Source of the DNA: Streptomyces sp. MspMP-M5
Lineage (GTDB): Bacteria; Actinomycetota; Actinomycetes; Streptomycetales; Streptomycetaceae
Direction: 5' to 3'
DNA length: 64,000 nt
Assembly (NCBI RefSeq): GCF_000373585.1
Contig: NZ_KB891882.1
Span: 62,001-126,000, forward strand
The notes beneath the pieces were generated by a model that was not told the DNA's origin, searched no databases, and worked only from the letters and a program-made list of their open reading frames with translations. Positions 24,448-31,891 of this stretch are shown here, in pieces. The position numbers and the translations under genes are program-made. Each line of letters opens with the position of its first letter. Within the stretch, counting starts at the first letter, position 1.

Positions 24448-25107
24448 ATGGCGCGGCCCCGACGCATCGTCCTGCTCCGCCACGGCGAGTCCGTGGGGAA
24501 CGTCGACGACACCGTCTACGAGCGCGAGCCGGACCACGCGCTCGCCCTGACGCGGGCCGGGCAGCGCCAGGCAGAGGAGGCCGGGCGCGCGCTGCGGGAG
24601 ATGTTCGGCCGCGAACGGATCTCCGCCTATGTCTCGCCGTACCGCCGCACCCACCAGACCTTCCGGAGCCTCGGCCTGGACGCGGGCCGGGTCCGGGTCC
24701 GGGAGGAGCCCCGGCTCCGCGAGCAGGACTGGGGGAACTGGCAGGACCGCGACGACGTACGGCGCCAGAAGGCGTACCGCGACGCCTACGGCCACTTCTT
24801 CTACCGCTTCGCGCAGGGCGAGTCCGGTGCCGACGTCTACGACCGGGTGGGGGCCTTCCTGGAGAGCCTCTGGCGCAGCTTCGAGGACCCCCGCCACCCG
24901 CCCAACGTCCTGATCGTGACGCACGGGCTCACCATGCGGCTGTTCTGCATGCGGTGGTTCCACTGGACGGTCGCCGACTTCGAGTCGCTGTCCAACCCGG
25001 GCAACGCCGAGTGGCGCAGCCTGCTCCTCGGCCCGGACGGCCGCTACACCCTCGACCGGCCTTTCGACCGCTGGTGTGAACCCCGGTCTTATGGCGTCAC
25101 CGGTTAA
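24448..25107 (+). CDS. Histidine phosphatase family protein
   Basis: Phosphoglycerate-mutase-like phosphatase of 219 residues. The catalytic RHGES motif is at residues 11-15 (LLRHGES), and the second catalytic histidine is in VTHGLTMR. Family members remove phosphate from small molecules or proteins, and the substrate cannot be read here. The ATG at 24448 follows a -10-like box by six bases without a ribosome binding site. The stop codon TAA (25105-25107) is embedded in the likely -10 box of the next gene, 11 bases before its start. It shares a promoter region with the divergent TetR. Confidence 0.88.
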   Translation: MARPRRIVLLRHGESVGNVDDTVYEREPDHALALTRAGQRQAEEAGRALREMFGRERISAYVSPYRRTHQTFRSLGLDAGRVRVREEPRLREQDWGNWQDRDDVRRQKAYRDAYGHFFYRFAQGESGADVYDRVGAFLESLWRSFEDPRHPPNVLIVTHGLTMRLFCMRWFHWTVADFESLSNPGNAEWRSLLLGPDGRYTLDRPFDRWCEPRSYGVTG

Positions 25108-25110
25108 AGT
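25105..25110 (+). promoter_or_regulatory. -10 box for ADP-ribosylglycohydrolase gene
   Basis: TAAAGT, which includes the phosphatase stop codon, lies eight bases before the ATG of the next gene. This predicts a near-leaderless transcript. Confidence 0.4.
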
Positions 25111-25118
25111 GCACAGCG

Positions 25119-26024
25119 ATGACGACCCCTGACCCTCGTGACGCGGACCGCCGTACGCGGGCTCTGGCGAGCCTGCGCGGCCTCTCCGTGGGCGACGCCC
25201 TCGGATCGCAGTTCTTCGTCCCCGCCCACCACCCCCACCTCAGGCGGCGCGAGCTGCCGCCCGGGCCCTGGCGGTGGACCGACGACACCGAGATGGCCTG
25301 CTCCGTCCTCAGCGTCCTCAGTACCCATCACCGCGTCGACCAGGACGCCCTGGCCCGCTCCTTCGCCGACCGCCACGACGACACCCGCGACTACGGCCCC
25401 GCCGTCGACCGCCTCCTCCGGCAGATCCGCGCCGGCGGCGACTGGCGCGAACTGTCCGCCGCGCTCTTCAACGGCCACGGCTCCTGGGGCAACGGCGCCG
25501 CCATGCGCATCGCGCCCCTCGGCGCCTGGTATGCCGACGACCCCGAGCAGGCCACCCACCAGGCGGAGATCTCCGCCTACCCCACCCACCAGCACCGCGA
25601 AGCCGTCGTCGGCGCCATGGCCGTGGCCGCCGCGGCCGCCCTGGCCGCCGACCCGGTCCGCACCCCCGGCCCCCGGGAGCTGATCGACGGTGTGCTGGCC
25701 CTGATCCCGCGCAGCGCCGTACAGGCCGGCCTGCGCCGGGCCCGCGACATGCTCGACTACGCCGATCCCGGTACGGTCGCCGCCGTCCTCGGCTGCGGCC
25801 GCCGCACCACGGCCCACGACACCGTGCCGTTCACCCTCTGGGCCGCGGCACGCAACCTCGGCGACTTCGAGGGGGCGTTCTGGACCACCGTCCGGGCCGG
25901 CGGCGACGTCGACACCACCTGCGGCATCGTCGGCGGCATCGTCGCCGCGGCCCCCGGTGGCACCCCGCCCCACGAATGGCTCGCCCGTACCGAGCCGCTC
26001 CCCACCTGGGCGCCCACGCACTGA
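25119..26024 (+). CDS. ADP-ribosylglycohydrolase family protein
   Basis: DraG/ARH-type hydrolase of 301 residues that removes ADP-ribose from proteins or nucleic acids. The two magnesium-binding regions are visible: WTDDTEM (about residues 52-58) and GGDVDTTCGIVGG (about 267), with the usual SxGNGAAMR-like segment SWGNGAAMRIAPLG between. It is all-helical, cytoplasmic and of normal length. It follows the phosphatase by 11 bases and may be partly co-transcribed. No partner ADP-ribosyltransferase is in this window. Confidence 0.9.
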   Translation: MTTPDPRDADRRTRALASLRGLSVGDALGSQFFVPAHHPHLRRRELPPGPWRWTDDTEMACSVLSVLSTHHRVDQDALARSFADRHDDTRDYGPAVDRLLRQIRAGGDWRELSAALFNGHGSWGNGAAMRIAPLGAWYADDPEQATHQAEISAYPTHQHREAVVGAMAVAAAAALAADPVRTPGPRELIDGVLALIPRSAVQAGLRRARDMLDYADPGTVAAVLGCGRRTTAHDTVPFTLWAAARNLGDFEGAFWTTVRAGGDVDTTCGIVGGIVAAAPGGTPPHEWLARTEPLPTWAPTH

Positions 26025-26266
26025 CCGGCCACCCCGGAACCGCTCCCTCCGCACCGCCCGCCCCACCGCCTCCAGGCACAACGGGCCGCGCCCACCGGCG
26101 ACTTCACGTCCCGTAAGCGCCCTCCCCGGGCCCGTCCGCGCCCCTCCGCCCGGCCTTAGGCGGTCGCCCCGGACCGCCGCGCCCGGCCCTCCGCCGGCGC
26201 CCGCGCACGCAAGGTCCGGATCCGATGCGGACGACGGCGCCGAATAGGCGTAATCTGGCTGGCGCC

Positions 26267-26968
26267 ATGCCGTACGAGCCTCCCACCCATACCGTCGAGC
26301 GATCACTGCGCGCCACCACGGGCGCCCGGATCGTCGCAGGGATCGACGAGGTCGGGCGCGGAGCCTGGGCCGGCCCCGTCAGCGTCTGCGCCGCCATCAC
26401 CGGTCTGCGCCGACCACCGGACGGACTCACCGATTCCAAGCTGCTGACCCCCAAGCGCCGCGTCGAACTCTGCGAGGCGCTGTCCACCTGGGTCACCTCG
26501 TACGCCCTGGGGCACTCCTCCCCGGAGGAGATCGACACCCTGGGCATGACCGCGGCACTGCGGCTCGCCGCCGTACGCGCCCTGGAGGCGCTTCCGGTCC
26601 GGCCGGACGCGGTCATCCTCGACGGCAAGCACGACTACCTGGGCGCGCCGTGGCGGGTCCGTACGGTCATCAAGGGCGACCAGTCCTGTGTCGCGGTCGC
26701 CGCGGCGTCCGTGATCGCCAAGGTGCGACGGGACACCATGATGGCCGAAATCGGCCTGGAGTACGCCGACTTCGACTTCGCGGCCAACGCCGGCTACCCC
26801 TCGCCGACCCACCGCACCGCCCTGGAGGAGCACGGTCCCACGCCGTACCACCGGGTGTCGTGGTCCTACATGGACGCCCTGCCCCGGTGGCGGCACCTCA
26901 AGAAGGTGCGCGTCACCCCCGAAGCAGCCGCTCTGGAGGCCGGTGGCCAACTCGGCTTCGACTTCTGA
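26267..26968 (+). CDS. rnhB: Ribonuclease HII
   Basis: RNase HII, 233 residues, that removes RNA from RNA/DNA hybrids, including single misincorporated ribonucleotides. Catalytic DEVGRG begins at Asp27, with further acidic positions in [10 protein letters not shown] and the C-terminal [10 protein letters not shown] region. The ATG at 26267 gives the family N-terminus, and an in-frame ATG at 26225 is less likely. TAATCT lies 10 bases before the start. The 242 bases upstream hold only a weak hairpin (26159-26178). Confidence 0.95.
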   Translation: MPYEPPTHTVERSLRATTGARIVAGIDEVGRGAWAGPVSVCAAITGLRRPPDGLTDSKLLTPKRRVELCEALSTWVTSYALGHSSPEEIDTLGMTAALRLAAVRALEALPVRPDAVILDGKHDYLGAPWRVRTVIKGDQSCVAVAAASVIAKVRRDTMMAEIGLEYADFDFAANAGYPSPTHRTALEEHGPTPYHRVSWSYMDALPRWRHLKKVRVTPEAAALEAGGQLGFDF

Positions 26969-27034
26969 GCGGAGCGGGCAGGAATTCGGTACCCACTGAC
27001 ATGTCCCGCACCTACGTTTGATAGACATCCCTTT

Positions 27035-27685
27035 ATGCCTCTCATCCCCGAGGAGCCTCAGATTCACGAGAGTGTCCCGGGTCCCCGCGCAACTCCGGCC
27101 GCCGGCCGCACCGCGTCGACCCCCCGTCCCGTCCCTGGTCCCGGTCCCCGCCCCGCGCCGCCGCGCGGTGCCCCCGTGTCCAGTGCCCGTCCGGGCAAGC
27201 CCGGACCCGCCGCTCCGTCCCGAGGGCCCGTCCCGGCCCCGCCGGCGCAGCGCACCGGCTCCCCGCAGCCTCCGGTCGCCACGACCGGTGGTGCCGCGGG
27301 CGCCCAGCTCCAGCTGATCCCGGCACCCGCCGACGGAGCGATCGACGCCGCCGACGAGGCCGTCGACCTGCTCCTGGACACCGGCCGTGCGCCGGGCGAG
27401 ATCCTGGTGCTGACCACCGGCGAGAACCACCCGTGGGCGGCCCACGAACTGTCCTTCGGCGAGACGTCCTACTGGGCCCAGCACGACGCCCGTGACGATG
27501 TGTTCTACGCGGACGCCGGCGCCGAACGCCTCGGCGCACGGCCTGTCGTGGTCGTCGCCGTGAACGGCGGCGACGACGAGACCACCGCACGGGCGCTGCC
27601 CGCGGCCATGGCCCGTGCCGGGGCGCTGCTGATCGTCTGCGGCGACCCGCAGCGGATCAACGCCGTGCTCGGCGCGAACGCCTGA
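27035..27685 (+). CDS. Conserved hypothetical, resembles SF1 helicase C-terminal piece
   Basis: Protein of 216 residues. Residues 1-90 are proline-rich and disordered. Residues 90-216 form a compact domain with DLLLDTGRAPGEILVLTTG, HPWAAHELSFGE, DDVFYADA, RPVVVVAVNGG and ALLIVCGDPQRIN. Spacing and hydrophobic strands recall the C-terminal domain of UvrD-like helicases, but no ATP-binding motif I-IV is present, so it cannot be a helicase alone. I recall similar proteins next to rnhB in other Streptomyces, annotated as hypothetical. The function is unknown. It converges on the next gene. Confidence 0.7.
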   Translation: MPLIPEEPQIHESVPGPRATPAAGRTASTPRPVPGPGPRPAPPRGAPVSSARPGKPGPAAPSRGPVPAPPAQRTGSPQPPVATTGGAAGAQLQLIPAPADGAIDAADEAVDLLLDTGRAPGEILVLTTGENHPWAAHELSFGETSYWAQHDARDDVFYADAGAERLGARPVVVVAVNGGDDETTARALPAAMARAGALLIVCGDPQRINAVLGANA

Positions 27686-27778
27686 CCGACGCCGGTCCGG
27701 CACGGCCCGCCGGCCCTCATGGCCGAGCGGGCCCGTTCGCGCGCCCGCATACGGGGCGACGGCCCGCACCCGGCGCGG

Positions 27779-28747
27779 TCAGCGTGCCGCCCGGTGGCGC
27801 CGCGCTTCCGCCGCCGCGCCGGCGGGGCGCCGGGGCAGGCCCTGGTCGCCGTGCCGCGGCTGCTGCTCGTCCGGCGATGCGTGCCACGCCGGCGGGATGC
27901 GCTGCGGAGCCGCCGGGTCCGGACCTGGCGGCCGGTCCGGCCGGACGGCCCGGCCCTCCGCGGCCCGCGGGTCCGTCGGGGGCGCCGTTCCGTCCGGCGC
28001 GAGGCCGTCGGGGGCGGGCAATCCGCCTGCGGCATCCGTGACTTCGGCCGTCGCGGTCCCGGTGGAGCCGGCGGTGTCGCCTGTCCCGTTGGTGCCGGTG
28101 GTACCGCCCGTCCTGGTGGTGCCGGTGGTCATCGCGGGCGTGTCATGGCGCGGGTCCGATCGCGCCTCATGACGGGGCTCCGATCGCGCCGCGTCCGGCC
28201 CGCGGTCCGGCCGTCCGGGCGGGGCCGCCCTGGGGCGCCGTCCGCCCCGTCCTTCGCCCAGTACCTGCCAGCGGTCCCGGGTCAGCGCGATGAACGCGCC
28301 GCACCGGAGGCCGTGCAGGGTGCAGGCGTCGCGCAGGCCCCACATCCACGCCCCGTCCGCCTCCGTCCAGCGCGGGTCGCCCTCCCGGCAGTGCAACAGG
28401 ACCGCCGTGCGCACCGGGACGCGCAGCCGCAGATCGTGCGGGATGATCCGGCGCAGCTGCGTCAGCAGCGCATTGCGGTACTCCCAGCCGTCGGGAGCCG
28501 CTGCCGGGCCCGTGAACGACGCGCTGGCGACGATCCGCTCCCGAGGGTCCAGCACGGCCACGACCACCGCCGACGGCCCCGGAAGATGACGGTCGTGCAG
28601 ATCGGCGACGACCTCACGGGGATCGCGCAGCAGCGGGATTCCGGCCGACGCCCACTCCGCGAGCTCCAACAACCGCCCCGGACGGGCCGCGGAGCCGTCC
28701 GCATCGGGTGATGCATCCTGCGGGGGCCGGGCGAATCCGAAGGTCAT
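27779..28747 (-). CDS. Hypothetical protein with conserved N-terminal domain and disordered tail
   Basis: Protein of 322 residues from an ATG with GAAGGGAGG upstream. Residues 30-160 are ordered, with LLELAEWASAGIPLLRDPREVVADL, AVVVAVLDPRERIVASASF, ALLTQLRRIIPHDLRLRVPVRTAVLLHCREGD and DACTLHGLRCGAFIALT. This mix of sheet and helix suggests a sensor-like or RadC-like fold, but I do not recognise the family. The C-terminal half is low complexity with Thr/Gly repeats (TTGTTRTGGTTGTNGTG) and Pro/Arg runs. No signal peptide. It is divergent from recQ across a 512-base gap. Confidence 0.65.
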   Translation of the reverse strand: MTFGFARPPQDASPDADGSAARPGRLLELAEWASAGIPLLRDPREVVADLHDRHLPGPSAVVVAVLDPRERIVASASFTGPAAAPDGWEYRNALLTQLRRIIPHDLRLRVPVRTAVLLHCREGDPRWTEADGAWMWGLRDACTLHGLRCGAFIALTRDRWQVLGEGRGGRRPRAAPPGRPDRGPDAARSEPRHEARSDPRHDTPAMTTGTTRTGGTTGTNGTGDTAGSTGTATAEVTDAAGGLPAPDGLAPDGTAPPTDPRAAEGRAVRPDRPPGPDPAAPQRIPPAWHASPDEQQPRHGDQGLPRRPAGAAAEARRHRAAR

Positions 28748-29259
28748 CGTCCTCCCTTCGTCTACGCGTCCGTGCTGCGGGCCAAGGCCGGGCGCTCCGG
28801 CGCACCACGGCATGACCCCGCCGGGCCGCGAACGGCCGGATACCGGGAAGCACTTCCCATTCTCGCGGTTCGTACAGGCATGCGGCAATCAGCAATTCCC
28901 CGCCCGCGGCCGGAAACACCCGGTGCGCTGCCGTTATCCCTGCCCGCCGCGACCGCCTCCGATACCCGGGTGCGCCCCTCCCTTCGCTTCCCTTCGCTCC
29001 CGTTCCCGCCGTCGGCGACGGGTCGCCCTGGGGGCGGGACCGGTGGGGACATCCCGTGGGCGCCCAACGCCCGCCCGGTGGCCGCCGGTTCGGCCGCGGC
29101 GGATTCCTGGCCGCGCAGGGGCGCCGGCCGGGGCGGGGCGCGGACGAGCGCTCGGGCCCGGCCGCACCCGGTCGGCGAGTGACCCGCGAACCGTTCGCGA
29201 GCGCGGGGTCACGCTGAGTGAGTTGGCTGATTGTCAGTGGCATCCGGTTGCATGGAGGC
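28748..29259. other. Divergent intergenic region upstream of recQ
   Basis: 512 bases without a supportable gene. It contains CCCTTCGCT-type repeats near 28980-29000 and a 15-bp palindrome at 29185-29199. Confidence 0.5.
29185..29199. promoter_or_regulatory. Odd-length palindrome upstream of recQ
   Basis: CGCGAAC-C-GTTCGCG, perfect 7-bp arms, 60 bases before the recQ start. The GAAC/GTTC halves resemble a LexA box, but the spacer is one base instead of four, so it is not a canonical SOS box. Confidence 0.4.
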
Positions 29260-31419
29260 ATGGACGAACGGGAGCTGCGCGCCGAAGCCGATGCCATCCT
29301 CGCCGAGCTGGTCGGTGACCCGGGGGGCGCGGCGCGGCTGCGGGAGGACCAGTGGCAGGCGGTGTCGGCCCTGGTGGAGGAGCGCCGGCGCGCCCTGGTG
29401 GTGCAGCGCACCGGCTGGGGCAAGTCGGCGGTGTACTTCGTCGCCACCGCGCTGCTGCGCCGCCGCGGCGCCGGCCCCACGGTGATCGTCTCGCCGCTGC
29501 TGGCACTGATGCGCAACCAGGTCGAGGCCGCCGAGCGGGCCGGTATCCGGGCGCGCACCATCAACTCCGCCAACCCTGAGGAGTGGGGCGCCATCCACGA
29601 GGAGGTCGAGCGCGGCGGGACCGACGTCCTCCTCGTCAGCCCGGAGCGCCTCAATTCCGTGGACTTCCGCGATCAGCTGCTGCCCCGGCTCGCCGCGACC
29701 ACCGGCCTGCTGGTGGTCGACGAGGCACACTGCATCTCCGACTGGGGCCACGACTTCCGCCCGGACTACCGCCGGCTGCGGGCCATGCTCGCCGACCTCC
29801 GGCCCGGCGTGCCCGTGCTGGCCACCACCGCGACCGCCAACGCACGGGTCACCGCGGACGTCGCCGAGCAGCTCGGCACCGGCGCCGGCGAGGCCCTGGT
29901 GCTGCGCGGACCGCTGGAGCGGGAGAGCCTGCGGCTGGGTGTGGTCCGGTTGCCGGACGCCGCGCACCGCCTGGCCTGGCTCGCCGAGCACCTGGACGAG
30001 CTGCCGGGCTCCGGGATCATCTACGCCCTCACGGTGTCCGCCGCCGAGGAGGCCACCGCCTATCTGCGGCAGCGCGGCTTCCCGGTGGCCTCGTACACCG
30101 GCCGCACGGAGAACGCCGACCGGCTGCAGGCCGAGGAGGACCTGCTCGCCAACCGCGTCAAGGCGCTGGTGGCGACGTCCGCGCTGGGCATGGGGTTCGA
30201 CAAGCCGGACCTGGGCTTCGTGCTGCATCTCGGCGCCCCGTCCTCGCCGATCGCCTACTACCAGCAGGTCGGCCGGGCCGGCCGCGGGGTGGCCCACGCC
30301 GAGGTACTGCTGCTGCCGGGCGCGGAGGACGAGGCCATCTGGCGCTATTTCGCCGACACCGCCTTCCCGCCCGAGGCACAGGTCCGGCAGACGCTCGCCG
30401 CCCTGGCCGACGCGGGCCGCCCGCTGTCCGTGCCGGCCCTGGAGGCGGTGGTGGACCTCCGGCGCAGCCGCCTGGAGACGATGCTCAAGGTGCTGGACGT
30501 CGACGGCGCGGTCAAGCGTGTGAAGGGCGGCTGGACGGCCACCGGCGCCGAGTGGGTCTACGACGCCGAACGCTACGCCTGGGTGGCCCGGCAGCGTGCG
30601 GCCGAGCAGCAGGCCATGCGCGACTATGTGCGCACGTCCCGGTGCCGGATGGAGTTCCTGCGCCGGCAGCTGGACGACGAGGGGGCCGCGCCGTGCGGCC
30701 GCTGCGACAACTGCGCGGGCCCGTGGGCCGATTCCGCGGTCTCGGCGGAGACGCTGACGGCGGCGGAGAAGGAGCTGGATCGGCCCGGGACGGAGATCGA
30801 ACCGCGCCGGATGTGGCCGACGGGGATGCCGGCACTGGGCATCGAGCTCAAGGGCCGTATTCCCGCCGCCGAGCAGTGCGCCACCGGCCGCGCCCTGGGC
30901 CGGCTCTCGGACATCGGCTGGGGCAACCGGCTGCGCCCGCTACTGGCGGAGAACGCCCCCGACGGCCCCGTCCCCGACGACGTCCTGCGGGCCGCCGTCG
31001 CCGTCCTCGCCGACTGGGCACGCTCCCCGGGAGGCTGGGCGCCGAACGTCCAGGACGCCACCGCCCGCCCGGCCGGAGTCGTCGCCGTACCGTCGCTGGC
31101 CCGCCCGCAGCTGGTCGGCTCGCTCGCCCAGGGCATCGCGACCGTCGGCCGCCTCCCCTTCCTCGGCACCCTGGCGTACGGCGGGCCGGGCGGCGCGCAC
31201 GCGGCGCGCCGCAGCAACTCCGCCCAGCGACTCCGGGCGCTCTCCGGCGCCTTCACCGTCCCCGAGGAGCTGGCGGACGCCCTCCGGAACACCCCGGGCC
31301 CCGTATTGCTCGTGGACGACTACACCGACTCCGGCTGGACCCTTGCCGTCGCCGCTCGCCTGCTCCGCCGGGCGGGCAGCGAACGGGTCCTCCCCCTGGT
31401 CCTCGCCGCGGCGGGCTGA
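29260..31419 (+). CDS. recQ: RecQ-family DNA helicase fused to a phosphoribosyltransferase-like domain
   Basis: Superfamily 2 3'-5' helicase, 719 residues. Motif I RTGWGKSA is at about 48, the DEAH box DEAHCISDWGHDFRPDYR at about 152, and motif VI QQVGRAGRG at about 345. Zinc cysteines are in SRCRMEF (about 462) and CGRCDNC (about 478). Instead of an HRDC domain, residues 540-719 end in VLLVDDYTDSGWT (about 681), which is the PRPP-binding loop of type I phosphoribosyltransferases. Whether it is active is unknown. Start choice is uncertain: GGAGG lies only one base before the ATG at 29260, so an upstream TTG is possible. Confidence 0.88.
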   Translation: MDERELRAEADAILAELVGDPGGAARLREDQWQAVSALVEERRRALVVQRTGWGKSAVYFVATALLRRRGAGPTVIVSPLLALMRNQVEAAERAGIRARTINSANPEEWGAIHEEVERGGTDVLLVSPERLNSVDFRDQLLPRLAATTGLLVVDEAHCISDWGHDFRPDYRRLRAMLADLRPGVPVLATTATANARVTADVAEQLGTGAGEALVLRGPLERESLRLGVVRLPDAAHRLAWLAEHLDELPGSGIIYALTVSAAEEATAYLRQRGFPVASYTGRTENADRLQAEEDLLANRVKALVATSALGMGFDKPDLGFVLHLGAPSSPIAYYQQVGRAGRGVAHAEVLLLPGAEDEAIWRYFADTAFPPEAQVRQTLAALADAGRPLSVPALEAVVDLRRSRLETMLKVLDVDGAVKRVKGGWTATGAEWVYDAERYAWVARQRAAEQQAMRDYVRTSRCRMEFLRRQLDDEGAAPCGRCDNCAGPWADSAVSAETLTAAEKELDRPGTEIEPRRMWPTGMPALGIELKGRIPAAEQCATGRALGRLSDIGWGNRLRPLLAENAPDGPVPDDVLRAAVAVLADWARSPGGWAPNVQDATARPAGVVAVPSLARPQLVGSLAQGIATVGRLPFLGTLAYGGPGGAHAARRSNSAQRLRALSGAFTVPEELADALRNTPGPVLLVDDYTDSGWTLAVAARLLRRAGSERVLPLVLAAAG

Positions 31420-31891
31420 CGGCGCTCGCGGCTCGACCGGCTCCCACCGGACGCCGAACGGGAAGCCTCCAGGGGGCCGACGAGGAGAAGCTCTCCCGCG
31501 TCGGGGAACTTCCCCTGTGCGCCTGTTGGTTGAAGGCCACCGCGGCATGCACTGCCGCGGCCGGCTGGTGCCTGGCCCTCCCCGAACACCCTTACGCCGC
31601 GCGCCGGGCTCTGGAATACTCCAGCGGAATGTGAGGAGCGGCACTTGTGAGGAACGGCGCCGTTGATGTGCGGTGGAATTCCTGAACAGGGGCGCAGACC
31701 ACGGCGAAAGAAAAGCGACCGGCCCTGAATCCACCACCGCCACCGAGCGTTACCCCGATGTGACGTACACCGGCCCCTTCCGTATACGGGCCACGGCGCA
31801 CCGGGTACGCGTATCAGCCCCACGAGGCGTGAAAGACGCCCTCGCCCGCTCGCGTTGCGCGGAGCATTCGCTTACGGATTTGGAGCGAAGG
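31420..31891. other. Intergenic region upstream of the ketosynthase gene
   Basis: 472 bases. An open frame extends upstream of 31892 but has no ribosome binding site and no domain. I see no clear promoter, hairpin or repeat. Confidence 0.5.

Noticed and set aside
29185..29199. CGCGAACCGTTCGCG upstream of recQ as an SOS box
   Set aside because: The GAAC and GTTC halves are separated by one base rather than four.
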